Shown here: piece by piece, positions 47,101-58,955 of the stretch | Position numbering within the stretch: position 1 is the stretch's first letter | Layout: the number at the start of each line of letters is the position of its first letter | DNA from: Aotearoamyces nothofagi | Lineage: Eukaryota; Ascomycota; Leotiomycetes; Leotiales; Tympanidaceae | NCBI GenBank assembly: GCA_015345905.1 | Contig: JADDTR010000003.1 | Span: 1,178,001 to 1,242,000, forward strand | Reading direction: 5' to 3' | Length of the DNA: 64,000 nucleotides | Notes under the pieces: model-generated | Database searches by the model: none | What the model was told of the DNA's origin: nothing | The model's input: the letters and a program-made list of their open reading frames with translations, nothing else | Position numbers and translations under genes: made by a program

Positions 47101-47345
47101 ACGCCAAGGCAGTCCCAATCATCGCTGCCTTCGATCGAATACACCTCGGATCTATGGAAAGATCGAAAATCGTAATCCGAGACCCCGAATCACGAAGCAT
47201 CAATCATGTATACACAAGCCAGGACCTTTATATAAGGGATATGTCGGTGAGCATGAGCAAGACGTGTCGCCAGGTCCTCTCTTGGGACCGCAATGGCTTT
47301 GATGGGCTTTCGCAATCACAGGTTCGGCGCGGCAACACCATCTCA
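44154..47345. other. 3.2-kb low-complexity intergenic block
   Basis: The longest gene-free stretch. It contains CACTGGG repeats near 44208, an imperfect (RRCAGC)n run at about 45380-45428, and GTACAGTA at 45292-45299 and 45893-45900. Open frames to 172 codons have no recognisable features. It should hold the promoters of the 1,082-aa gene and of the TRP-like gene. In-frame codons from 47067 precede the chosen TRP-like start. Confidence 0.6.
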
Positions 47346-50300
47346 ATGCAATCCCGTCGCTCATATACGGACTCTTTTAAGTTGAGGCCGTGCCTGCCCC
47401 TCTCATACCGTTCAAATTCATGGCTGGTATACGGATTCATGGTGATTCTTTCGACCTTGTTGGTGAAACCTGTAAATGGCGCCTTCATCAACTTCCAAAA
47501 CTGCCTCTCGCAAGCATACCAGGACAACAGACCTCAGGCACTTCAATTCGTCCCGCTGTTTGTTGACGCATCCTTCGACCACCTAGACAAGTCTTACAAT
47601 CTGAATCTGACTGTCTACGGCAATGTCACTGGATCTTATGATGGCGCTCAACTTCCGTCAGCAAACTCCTCAGAGTGGACTGACTCGAACTACACAGTTG
47701 GAAAAATTGTGAATCTGGCAGGACCTGACGAAAATTATACTACGCTCTATAATAAGGTGGAAGTTCTGACTTACCAGCCATTCGGCCAGTATGAAAACTT
47801 CTGTGACCAGATTATCAATGGGTCCTGCCCCTTGGCCCCAACTTTCAACGTGAACGCGTATGTAATCCATCCCATGGGTTTTAAAGACCTGGTTTTGGGG
47901 CTCTATATTTATTGAATGCACATGCTGACCCTATAATTTCCAGGAGCGACCCGTATGCCTTTCCAGCATTCTCTATGTCCAACAACTTCTATTCGAGCTA
48001 CGCCTTTACTTCATTTACTGCGACGTTGGTAATTATAGATGGCAACTCAACTGCTACTTCGCTGGGATGCATATCTGCAGAAGTTACTCCAGATCTAGGA
48101 AGTAGCCTGAGCGGACTGCTTACCTTTATCCCATTGGTGGTCCTTGTTTGTGTGGGAATTGCCGTTGCCTTTGCCGCCATTTATAGTCCATGGGGTACGA
48201 CCGATCTCTTCAGATGGACGACTAATTATGGCCGAGATGCAGATCTCCTTCGGCTGGTGACCCCTGGCTTCGGAGACTGTCTACAGTACCTCCAGTTTGT
48301 GGTATTGACGGGCGGCCTTACTCTCAGCTATCCTGGCTTCTACCAACCTATCGTCAGTAAGGTCTCGTGGTCCGTACTGATGTTTAACCAAAGCTTCGTC
48401 AGCCATAATCCTTCGACGCAGAGTCTTGTGGATGGCATTTATGTCACGAATGGGACTTATGGGTTAGAGATACTGAGCCAGCTGGTGGGCATGGCAGATG
48501 TAGACGACATCTGGGCAGGTATGGCGGTATGGCTACTGGTCATATTGGGTGCAGTCATGGTACTCATTCAAACCGGGTTCCTCCTCAGATGGGTATATCG
48601 TCACTTCTCGGGTGTTCAAGAGGAGGATCTACGAGCCAAGAACATGCCATTCTCCGTCGGCAACGTAATTCGCATCGTGTTCAGCTACTTCTTATTACCA
48701 ATTGTAGCATTGTCGATGTTTCAAATGGTCGTGGCGGGAGAGTCACCTGCTTATACAGTAGCATTGGCTGTGGTAATGCTTCTTATTGTCTTAAGTTTCG
48801 CTGCATGGCTTCTCTACTTCGTTGCTTCCATCAGACCAAGGTCGTTTTTGTTTGATGACCTGCCGACAGTGTTGCTATACGGTTCGCTGTATAACACATA
48901 TTCTGATAACGCCGCCCCTTTCGCGCTAGTTCCAGTACTTCTTACGTTTGTCCGAGGGGTCGCGATCGGAGCTGTTCAGCCATCAGGGATAGCGCAAATT
49001 GTTCTCCTTTCAATATGCGAGATAATCACCATCCTATCGTTACACGCCTTTCGACCCTTCCATTCTCCAACATCTATGAACGCATATCATACTGTATTTG
49101 CAGCTGTTAGGTTCGCATCAATCCTACTCATGGTATCATTCGCCCCATCACTTGGTGTTTCGGATGGACCTAAGGGCTGGATTGGATACGCGCTTCTTCT
49201 TATGCATGCGTCCGTACTTATCTTTGGGTTCTTTCTCAATGCAGTTCGAACAATCCTGGAAGTTGCGGCTCGACTTGCGGGAGCTGGCGGAGATGACTCT
49301 TCCGCTGCTAGAGGCGGATTCGCCAGGGTATTTGGCATGCGTCAACTGTCGCGGCGCTTGCCTCGCGGCGATGCAGGATCAAGACAGAGCCAGTTATCAA
49401 GCTCAGCAATGCTGAACTCTGAAATCAAGTCATCACAAATGATGCGGAGCCAGTCGGCAGGAAGCGCGGGGGTTCTGCTAGGCCGACCAGGAAGTGGTGG
49501 CCTTGACTCTAATGGCTTTGATGCTAGTAGTAGCATTCCACAGAACATCATTAATAGTGGAGATAGCTCATACACGCCAACGACTCCCCGTGAAGCCAGC
49601 GCGTTCTCCTTTTTGCCTTCTGCTTCCGCTGGAGCGGTACCAAGCCGAAACCGTGGGACCTTGCTCAACTTATCGACTCAAGAGACTGCAGACCCCTATT
49701 ATCGCCCACCGCGCTTTCGACGACCCACATTAGAGGCTGCGGGCTCTCCAGGAGCCAAGAGTCGTGGCTCATGGACCAGCGGAGACTGGGCTAATAAGAG
49801 ATGGAGTGAGCCTGAGCCTGAGACACCCATCGAAGGTCCAGAACAAGCCTTCGAAGGGCCTTCTGTTTCTGGAAGAGCCACTCCTCAGCAAGGGCTGGAC
49901 CCGATGGCGAACGAGTCTAGGCGATCAAAGACTGACTATACGACTCGAGAAGTGGACTTTTATTACGGAGTTCGGGGCCCTGCATTAAATGCAAATGTGC
50001 CAGGTCGGAGGATTCGAACTGGACCTGCTGATCCTGAAGGTCCCGTTCAACAGGTCGGTGGCTGGTTCAAAAAGTTCCTTGGTGGCAAGACAAAGGAGAA
50101 AGGAAAAGGTTTCGAGGTTGTGAGAAGTTCGAGAATGCCGCAGACCATGAATGCGGCAATGAGGGCGGGCGAGGAATCGCCACCGGAAGGCATACCTATT
50201 GCTGCTACCGGTGCCATCCGTCGAGATCTAGATGATGACGAACCGACAGCTACAACATCATCAGCGGCCAAGGCGCAAGCACAAGAGCCTATTCTCGATC

Positions 50301-50980
50301 ATGATGACAGCGATCTTGGATCAGAAATTGAAGGTGATGACGAAGAATTCGAAATGACACGAATATCAGACGTTCCACCGTCGCTGCCTGGAATCGAAAT
50401 TGGAGACGATATTGAGCTACCAAACAGGTTGCCTTCCAAGGCTAGTTCTAGGATACCGCGACAACCAAAAAACCAAATCGGATTGGCAGCCACTGAGACT
50501 AGTATGCCAATTCCACGCAAGAGTTCGCGGCGTATGTCACAAAGTGCCTCTCTTGCACTAGATGATGCCAGACAACTTGCTAGCATTGATCCATCACCTC
50601 CATCGTCTCCCCAAGCAACGCATACAAATTTTTACGACCCCCCTCTCACTCAACATAGGCAGCAGTCGTCGGCAGAATCATCCCGTCTCCCATTTCATCG
50701 ATCCGAGTCTAACAAACGCCGGTCGATGGTATCGACCAATTCAAGTGTAGGGCTTTCCGAAGGCCCAGTTCATACGAGCAGTTCGTCATCAGCACTTGAA
50801 AACTTCTCTGCCAATATTCTCAATGATAGACCTACGAGTATTGGCCATGTGCATAACCACATCATCCAAACCATCAACCCCGGTAACAACGCTGGAGTGG
50901 ATCTTCTGGGAAGCTCCGCAGAGATTATCGACGAACCACCTCGCAGCACGAACCACCAGTCTCCAGAGAATGGCCGATGA
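47346..50980 (+). CDS. TRP/FLC-like multi-pass membrane protein (ML-like plus TRP domain)
   Basis: Exons 47346..47857 and 47944..50980 encode 1,182 aa from MQSRRSYTDSF; ATGs at 47154 and 47067 would lengthen the N-terminus. A hydrophobic signal (VYGFMVILSTLLVKPVNG) precedes a lumenal ML-like domain with paired cysteines and several N-glycosylation sequons (FINFQNCLSQAYQD, LNLTVYGN, CDQIINGSC). About nine transmembrane helices follow (SGLLTFIPLVVLVCVGIAVA through LLLMHASVLIFGFFLNAV) with RPRSFLFDDLPTVLLYGSLY between. The final 550 residues are a cytosolic, disordered, Ser/Pro-rich tail. The family includes yeast Flc1-3 and fission yeast Pkd2, linked to calcium, FAD transport and wall integrity. 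Ion-channel activity is inference. Confidence 0.85.
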
Positions 50981-51506
50981 TAATATATATAGTACATATG
51001 TACGTGTATATACTATGTGTACAATGTGTCATCTGTACTCACCCACGAATATTTTACGAAAAGTCCTCGGCGTTTTTGAGAAGGAGTCAATTGTATGTAT
51101 GTGTAAGGAGCGATGGGCCGGAGTAAGGAGACGTCTTCAAGACGCACAGGAATGTTTTACGGCTGGGTAGGACGGGTCAGGAGTAGCCATACAGAGTACA
51201 TAATAGTGTTTGTTCCATTGGAATTGTAATTTCTAGATTTTATATACCGCCCGATGAGCCAACAGGGCGCTGCGCTACAAGTATCTTGCAACCCATGGCC
51301 ACGGAAGATGCAGATATAATCAGAATCACAATGGCAGAACCAAACCTGGTGGGAGCTGTAGCCTGTAGGCGTCGCCAGTCGTAGGATTCTGGCTCGGGCG
51401 CAACTGGCGCAACTCCAAGCGACCGTTCGCGTTGTCCAGCCCAGCAGGCATCTGGCGGGGCAGGGAAAAGGAACATACAGTAAGATGGGGCCGCTACCTC
51501 CCCAGG

Positions 51507-51536
51507 CCCTGCCCTGCCCTGCCCTGCCCTGCCCTG
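51507..51536 (+). repeat. Pentamer repeat (CCCTG)6
   Basis: Six perfect copies; the same unit recurs four times at 58616-58635. Confidence 0.95.
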
Positions 51537-51616
51537 CACAGCTGGGCTGGAGTGCGTGAGAGCTAGCAGAGCAGGAGTTGGCAGCCATCTGAGAGATGCA
51601 GTGCCTACCAGGTGGG

Positions 51617-51661
51617 TAGCGTGCAGTAGAATAGCGTGCAGTAGAATAGCGTGCAGTAGAA
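51617..51661 (+). repeat. 15-mer repeat (TAGCGTGCAGTAGAA)3
   Basis: Three perfect copies, followed by degenerate CACCGTGCAGCAG-type units to about 51717. Confidence 0.95.
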
Positions 51662-51892
51662 CACCGTGCAGCAGTACAACACCGCGCAGCAGCACAACAC
51701 AGCACCGCGCAGCACCGTCGCTTTTCCGTGCTGTAGAAGCCACGGACGGTGCCCGGCGACAGCCTCGAAGCAGACGGCCATGACGACGATTGGGTACAGG
51801 GATCCGGTCGCTGCGAGGGCCCAGGTGCTGGTGGGTGGCCGCCATTGAGTACAGTCGGTGGTCGTGCCTCGGACCGGACAGGACACGATAGG

Positions 51893-51929
51893 GCGAGCAG
51901 GCGAGCAGGCGAGCAGGCGAGCAGGCGAG
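51893..51929 (+). repeat. Octamer repeat (GCGAGCAG)4
   Basis: Four perfect copies plus a partial one. Confidence 0.95.
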
Positions 51930-52796
51930 AAAGACTGCCCGCCGTGAAGCTGCCAACTTGTCGACCCTGCCCGCCTGCCCGCTCGCCTGCCTCACACCTC
52001 GCCATCGTCCTGTACTTGTATCCGTACAGGAGATGAGGCCTGTTGCGGGCGACACAGCTCCCTCTTCTCTTCACAGGCCTGATCGAGCCTGCCTTCTGGT
52101 TTGTTTCTCCATCATGCCACCGGGACTTGTACTGTACCGTTTCCTGGCCATCGTGCAGCTTGCCGTCGTACGGACCAGAGCAAGCTGCAAATGGACATGA
52201 ATCAAATGAGCATGGCGAAGGAGGGCCAACGTCACCAGCCGCAGACAAGTGGGAAGCTGGGCGGCGAGGATTGGTGCTATGGCCATCTGTCCGATTGCCG
52301 TCTCCTGTGCGGCCCTGTGCCCCATTAGATAGATATATATGCTGCTCGGAACTCTGTGGGATTTCGGCCTTCGCACACGTACATGTACCATCCGTACCTG
52401 AAGCCTGGGCGAGCGAGGTCTGTCGTCGGCCTGACACCACCCAGCATCGTATCGAACACTCTGCTCCCGGGATCTTGCGGGCTTGCTAGGCTCTGCGCGT
52501 CACTCGTCATAAGGGATTGATTGCATTGTGCCTTGGCTACTGTACCTCCCTAGCTGCCTTAGCAGCGCGCGCTACGTACCTTTGGCGGGCACCCAAGCTC
52601 GCCTACAGCTCCAGCGCTCAAAGGTAATCTTGGTTCAAAGTCACCCAATATCCACACATCCTTCCGTCTGCGAAACTCTCTGCCCACCTCTCCCATCGCT
52701 CGAAGAGAAGGGCTCATCGAAAAGCCGCGTGAGCCAGACAGCTGCCCCAGAAGACACTTCAATTGCTCAAAGTCTGAGTGCCCACATCCAGCAAGC

Positions 52797-55700
52797 ATGG
52801 CAACCGCCGCCTCAGCGGCCGAGCTCAAGCAGCAGGGTGCTTTCGAGGCAGCGAACGACCCAAACAGCGCCGTCACCTCTGAAGATGCGCAAGCAAAGGC
52901 CCTGTCTGAAATAAAAAAGGCCGGTGTAGATGCCTTTGTCTTCGATCCTGACGCATCGCCCGAGGAGAAAGCTGCACAAGCTCGATCTGTACGTTTCTCT
53001 GTGCGTTACCGTCCCATAGGGAACATTGCTGACTACGTTTCTCCTCCAGCACGTGCCTGATAATTTCCACCACGAGCACAAACCAAAAGGCGTTGCGGTT
53101 ATCACCGACATAGATGATGGTGCGCCGGGAGCCTATGATCTGCCCTCTCCAACCAAAGCCGGGGCAATAGCAGCCACAATCGCGAAAGACGAGAATGGGA
53201 AGCCCATTCCAAAGGGAGCACATGGAGGAATAGATGCCGAGGACGAGGATAGATGGATCAAGATGACTGGCTGGGCACCAAGATTCGGCAATGGAAGCTC
53301 CAGCGCCTCTGTGGACGAGGGATCAATGCTAGACCACCAGACTTGGATTGAGGGCAAGCTTGACGACAAGTTCTTCGGAGGTAAGATACACATCACCGAC
53401 CAACTCTCTATATTAACTAACATCGTGAATGTAGATTGGTATCACAATACCGGGGTGATTATTTTTGCTTGTCTCTCTTCATGGCTCGTTGCAGTGCTTG
53501 GAGGAGGTTTGGCATGGGTCTTCATCGTCATGGCCATCTGTGGAACATATTACCGTACTTCTATCCGACGCGTACGTCGAAACTTCCGTGACGATGTTAA
53601 CCGTGAGATGGTCAAGAATCGGCTCGAGACCGAGTCGGAAAGTTTGGAATGGATGAATAATTTCCTCCTCAAATTCTGGCCGATATACGCTCCAGTCCTT
53701 GCCCAAACCGTTGTTAATTCGGTCGACCAAGTCTTGAGTACTTCCACTCCTGCATTTCTGGATAGTATGCGTATGAAGTTCTTCACGCTGGGCTCGAAAC
53801 CTCCTCGGATGGAACATGTCAAGAGCTACCCGAAGGCCGCCGATGACACTGTGCTGATGGACTGGGCTTTCAGCTTCACACCAAACGATACTGCAGATAT
53901 GACAGCGCGCCAGCTGAAGAACAAGATCAACCCCAAAGTCGTTCTCGAGATCAGAATTGGGAAGGCCATGATTAGCAAGGGAATGGACATTATTGTCGAA
54001 GACTTCGCTTTCTCCGGCTTAATGAGGGTCAAGATCAAGTTACAGATTCCATTCCCGCATATCGAAAAGGTCGAAATCTGTTTCTTGAACCGACCAACCA
54101 TTGACTACGTCTGCAAGCCTCTTGGTGGCGAGACACTTGGCTTTGATATTAACTTCATTCCTGGTCTCGAATCGTTTATCATGGAGCAGATCCACGCGAA
54201 TATTGGGCCGATTATGTATGCGCCCAATGTCTTCCCGATCGAGGTTGCGAAGATGCTATCTGGTTCGGCGGTCGACCAGGCAATTGGTGTCGTGGCTGTG
54301 ACTCTTCACAATGCTCAAGGTTTGAAGAATTCCGATAAATTTGCTGGAACGCCAGACCCATATGTTGTTGTTTCATTGAATAGCCGAGTAGTCCTTGCCC
54401 AGACGAAGATTATCAAGGAAAATGCCAACCCCAAATGGAACGAGACAAAATACATCATTGTTACATCCCTCAAAGATGCCCTGACCTTACAAGTTTATGA
54501 TTACAACGAGTTTCGGAAGGATAAGGAACTTGGAACGGCTACATTTCCCCTGGAAAGATTTGAAGATGTCACGGAGCATGAGAACGAGCAGCTTGAAGTC
54601 ATGTCGAATGGAAAGGCGCGTGGTCTGATTTCGACAGATGTTCGGTTCTTTCCAGTGCTCGAAGGCAGGATACTTGAAGATGGGAAAGCCGAACCTCCAC
54701 CAGAGTCAAATACCGGAATTGCCCACTTCACGGTCGAGCAAGCTAAGGATCTGGACGGGACGAAGAGTTTGATTGGCCAATTGAACCCATATGCAATCCT
54801 GCTACTGAATAACAAGGAAATCCAAACATCACGAAAGTTAAAGAGGACGAACAACCCTATCTGGGACGATGCCCATAAGGAAGTTCTCATTACAGACAGA
54901 AAGTCTGCGAGGCTTGGACTGGTCATTAAAGATGATCGCGGACTTGGTGGAGACCCAATTCTTGGAACTTATCAGATCAAAATGGACGATATGATTGAAT
55001 TGATGGAGAAGGGCCAGGAATGGTATAATCTCATCGGAGTTCAAAGTGGTCGTGTCAAGATGTCTCTCCAGTGGAAACCCGTTGCGCTGAGCGGCGTTGG
55101 GTCTGGCACTGGCGGTTATGTTACACCAATAGGAGTCATGCGCCTGCACTTCCAAAACGCTCGCAATCTCCGAAACCTCGAGACTATGGGCAAGTCTGAC
55201 CCATACGTGCGAGTATTGCTCTCTGGAATCGAGAAGGGTCGGAGTGTTACCTTCCAGAATAACCTCAATCCAGACTTTGATGAAGTCATGTATGTGCCAA
55301 TGCACAACACCAGGGAAAAGCTCGTCTTGGAGGTGATGGATGAAGAAAACCTACAGAAAGATCGTACTCTCGGCCAGGTTCAAGTCTCGGCTGCGGACTA
55401 CATTCGACAAGCTGATAACGGCGAGTACCTTGTTCATGACCAGAAGGTTCCCCAGGCTGGTTCCTTACGCATGCATGGAAAGGGTTCTCCTAGAGGTACC
55501 CTGAACTATACTGTCGCCTTTTACCCTTGCTTGAACATTGCAGATCCCGAGGAAGAGAAGGAAGAGCAAGAGGCAAAGCAGAAGTCAATAGAAGAAGCCG
55601 ACAAGGGACAGCCTACAGAAGGCAAGAATGCTATTGATTTGGAGAATGAGAAGAAGGCTACATCCGAAATTGATCCTGCTCTCCAGAAGAGGTTAGCAGA

Positions 55701-57450
55701 AGCAGAAAAGGAGGAAAACGAGCTCCCAGGGGAGAAGAAACTGCCTAAGATCCACGTAACGCCCGAAGAACTCGTCAAGTATGAATCTGGCTTGATTATT
55801 TTCAAGCTTCTCGATGCCGATTTGGCACAGGCCAACGTTAGAGTGGAGGTAGTGGTTGATGATATGGCTTTTCCATCATATGTGTCTTCTCTTGCTAGGT
55901 CAAAGAAGACAACCTTTGATGAAATTGGGGACTGTTTTATCCGGGAGCTTGACTTCTCCAAGTTGACAATAAGACTCAGAGAGAAGGGAGATAACAAAAC
56001 CGAGGAGAAGAAGGATCGCACTCTTGCGAAGCTGTCCGGTAATACTTTGGACACCCTTAAGCAGTGCCTCGTAAGTCCTCAAATTGCCTCTTTATATGTA
56101 CAATCTAACTGTTTCCAGAACAATCCCACGATCCTCAAGCTTAGAGATGACCAAGGCCAGATCAGCAGTATCACAGTCAGCCTGAAGTACATACCTGTCA
56201 AGATGCAGCTTGATTCTAGCGAGAGTATCAACAACATGGGCACTCTTCGAGTCGACATACTCGATGGTAAAGATCTACCATCTGCTGATCGAAACGGTTA
56301 CAGCGACCCATTCTGCAAATTCGAACTCAATGGCAAGGACGTCTTTAAGACGCAAGTACAGAAGAAGACTCTACATCCTGCATGGAATGAGTTCTTTGAA
56401 ACCGAAGTTGCTTCTAGGACGGCTGCAAACTTCGTATGCAAGGTATATGATTGGGATTTCGCTAGTGATCCGGACCTTTTGGGAACAGCTCCAATCAATC
56501 TGGGGCTTCTTGAACCATTCAGGCCTCAAGAGTACAATCTGGCCCTAGAGGGAAAATCTGGGACTATTAGAGTGCGGCTATTGTTCAGGCCTGCCTATAT
56601 CACGCGCTCTCGCCATGGCTCATCGACCTTCTCTGGCACGTTTGCTACTCCAGGGAAGATCGTCACTGGAGTGGCCGGCGCTCCTATTAAGGGAGTTGGG
56701 ATGGCTGCTCATGGCGTTGGAAAGGGTGCTTCGTTCATTAGACATGGCTTCAAAAGTAAGAAGCATGTTGATGAAGTTAATGGTTCTATGATTACGGTTC
56801 AGTCGGATGACGTCCCTGTGGCAAACGGAAATGGCTCTAGTGGCTCAAAGCGGGCTACAGGCCTCGTAGCTGCTGAGAACTCATTGCCGGTAACGCCGCC
56901 AGGATCTGCCTTAGGTGCCTCTCCACATTCGAGGACCAAGAGTTTCGGCCAGAGCTCTGTTTATAGCGGCGTTGGTGGTACACCCGGGGCTCCTGCAACG
57001 GGTTCAGCTACCATCACAATTGTTTCGACCCACGGCTTCCCCCCATCTTCGCACGTCATGGTCTACGTGAAAACACTACCAAACAAAAGGACTGTACATA
57101 AGACGAAACACATCAAGTCCCCTTCCGGACTCGTTCAATTCGACGAGGCCTTTTCGTGCCCATGTGCGGCAGATACTCAGTTTCAGCTGCAGGTCAAGAG
57201 CCATGCTACTTTTGGCAGTGACGATGATCTCGGAGAGGCCTTGTTTTTTGTGGACGAGAGTGGCGTCGGACAGGAGAAGGCCATCAATGTTGGTAGCGGG
57301 GTAGTGGTCATTAAGAGTAGCTTTGCTTTGGAGTCAACCGACAGTCCGAACCGTTCAGGGATCAGGAAGAGCTTTCTGAGCAAGAGAGAGAATGGTAGGG
57401 CCAGCAGAGACGTGACGCCAACACCGTCCACACAGAATGGAACGGAGTGA
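52797..57450 (+). CDS. TCB: Tricalbin-like SMP/C2 protein, ER-plasma membrane tether
   Basis: Exons 52797..52988, 53050..53380, 53435..56070 and 56119..57450 encode 1,496 aa. Tricalbins (extended synaptotagmin relatives) anchor in the ER and bind plasma membrane lipids. An N-terminal hydrophobic hairpin at about 181-213 (GVIIFACLSSWLVAVLGGGL) is followed by an SMP domain at about 245-455 (LEWMNNFLLKFWPIYAPVLA, HANIGPIMYAPNVFPIE). Several C2 domains follow, beginning at IGVVAVTLHNAQGLKNSDK, GIAHFTVEQAKDLDG, IGVMRLHFQNARNLRN, a degenerate one, and MGTLRVDILDGKDLPSADR with calcium-ligand Asp residues (NGYSDPF). The Ser-rich tail may hold a final C2-like segment. Introns 2 (54 nt) and 3 (48 nt) are multiples of three and stop-free. 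Confidence 0.95.
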
Positions 57451-58222
57451 AAGGGCTGATCCGACTCAAGTTGGGATTTTGATATCTGCGATACCAATTT
57501 GCGGTGGTTCTGACTGAATTCGATAGGTTAGGTTAAAAGATGGATCCAGAATTTCCTTGTTTAGGAGAATGCGCTACAGGCGATGAGTGCTATGGTACTG
57601 GCTAATGTATCTATCTAATTAATTAGTCGAGGTGGTGCAGTGTGGTTTCCGAGATGCCCAAAAGGACACTGATGATGGTTTCTTCAGAGTGTAGTGTGGG
57701 ACTTGCAAGCACTAGACATAACAATCAAGCCAAGGAGTCGTCTCCGTCTCCGGAAGATATACAGTAACGTTATAATATAATAGCTCCTCTGAATTATGGA
57801 AACCGTACTGGTAGAGAGTAGATTCAGGGTCTGCTAGCTGCAGCCCGACAGTCCCGACATGTGCATAACTCGGACACTACAGTATGCGTGTACGGTGTTG
57901 AAAGGTAGAGTGTGAGATCCTTAATTATTTTCCTTGCGGAGGAGAGCTTCTCTAAATATCGATGAGATCAAAGAACAAACGCTATATATACAGTTCTGGG
58001 TTCCTGCATGGACTCCCGTGGCCCACTCCCTTTCAGAACCCTCCATGCAGAAGAACAGGGAAACTTGAGGCCCCTAGAAACAACATACGGTAGTACTGTA
58101 CATTGATTATACAAGCCATACTAAATGGGATGCATTACTTTTGATCTTGATCTGACGGTGCTGACTACATGGCCTCAGTAAGTTGGCAGCTGGTGGCAGC
58201 GAGTCGTTATCGTGTATTAACT

Positions 58223-58285
58223 TGGTATATATATAAACCTATATATAATATATATAATAATACAATACATATATATATATATAGA
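58223..58285. repeat. TA-rich simple-sequence tract
   Basis: About 60 bp almost wholly of A and T with TATATATA runs, able to melt or form hairpins easily. Confidence 0.85.
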
Positions 58286-58582
58286 GGTCTGAAGAATTCG
58301 TCGCAATCCCAAACGGCCCTGTGAGCTGCCAAGCTGCCAAGCCACCAATACACTACCACTCACCACCCCGCGCCCGCTCCCCTCGCCCTCGCTACGTGCT
58401 ACTTACTGTAGTGTAGGTAGGCTGCCCAGAGTGACGTTAACGCTGCCCTCATAGACCCATAGAGTACGGGGGAGGCGGCATCGAGCACCCAAGCCACAGC
58501 ACGGTAGGGCGTCTGCCACGCCGGCGTAGGGCAGGCAAGGTACCTAGGCACCGTGCCGCAGCACCTACCCGCAGTGCCTACA

Positions 58583-58635
58583 GCGCACCACCGCGCACCA
58601 CCGCGCACCACCGCGCCCTGCCCTGCCCTGCCCTG
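58583..58635 (+). repeat. Decamer (GCGCACCACC)3 followed by pentamer (CCCTG)4
   Basis: Perfect decamer copies at 58583-58612, then four CCCTG at 58616-58635. Confidence 0.95.
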
Positions 58636-58955
58636 CGGCCCGGGACTGGCAACTCGTGATCGCTCCGCCTCGCATCCTCCGTGGAGTTAAGAGTGCGGCC
58701 GGCACTGCCGCGTGAGCCACTCCGAGCCCGAGCAGCCGGGCAGCCTGCGTCACCGGGCCTTGGCCTCAGCTTCGCCGACCCTCGACTGCTGTGTCATACT
58801 TTTGCTACCGTAACCTGGATCTGGCCCGCACACTAGACCGCCTCTCGATCCGTCACTTCTTTGCTGCATTCCACCTCGTTATTTCCAACCTCACAGCCTG
58901 CGCAACACTGACGTCCTGCCCAAGGAAGACCCCATAACACGGCGATACTGTAAGG

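Larger units (their letters stand above)
50981..52796. other. Low-complexity intergenic block between the TRP-like gene and tricalbin
   Basis: 1.8 kb with three clear tandem arrays (listed separately) and TACTGTAC at 52130-52137 and 52538-52545. Open frames up to 427 codons on the minus strand translate repeats (STARYSTARYSTARY) and are rejected. The tricalbin promoter should lie in the last few hundred bases. Confidence 0.6.
57451..58955. other. Intergenic block upstream of the OSBP gene
   Basis: 1.5 kb with no supported gene. It has TACTGTAC at 58094-58101, a TA-rich tract, a decamer array and a CCCTG array (listed separately), so the OSBP promoter is embedded in repeats. Confidence 0.6.

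Noticed and set aside
51157-52440. 427-codon open frame on the minus strand
   Set aside because: It translates the tandem arrays (STARYSTARY and similar), overlaps other frames equally long on both strands, and has no start context, splice logic or family resemblance.
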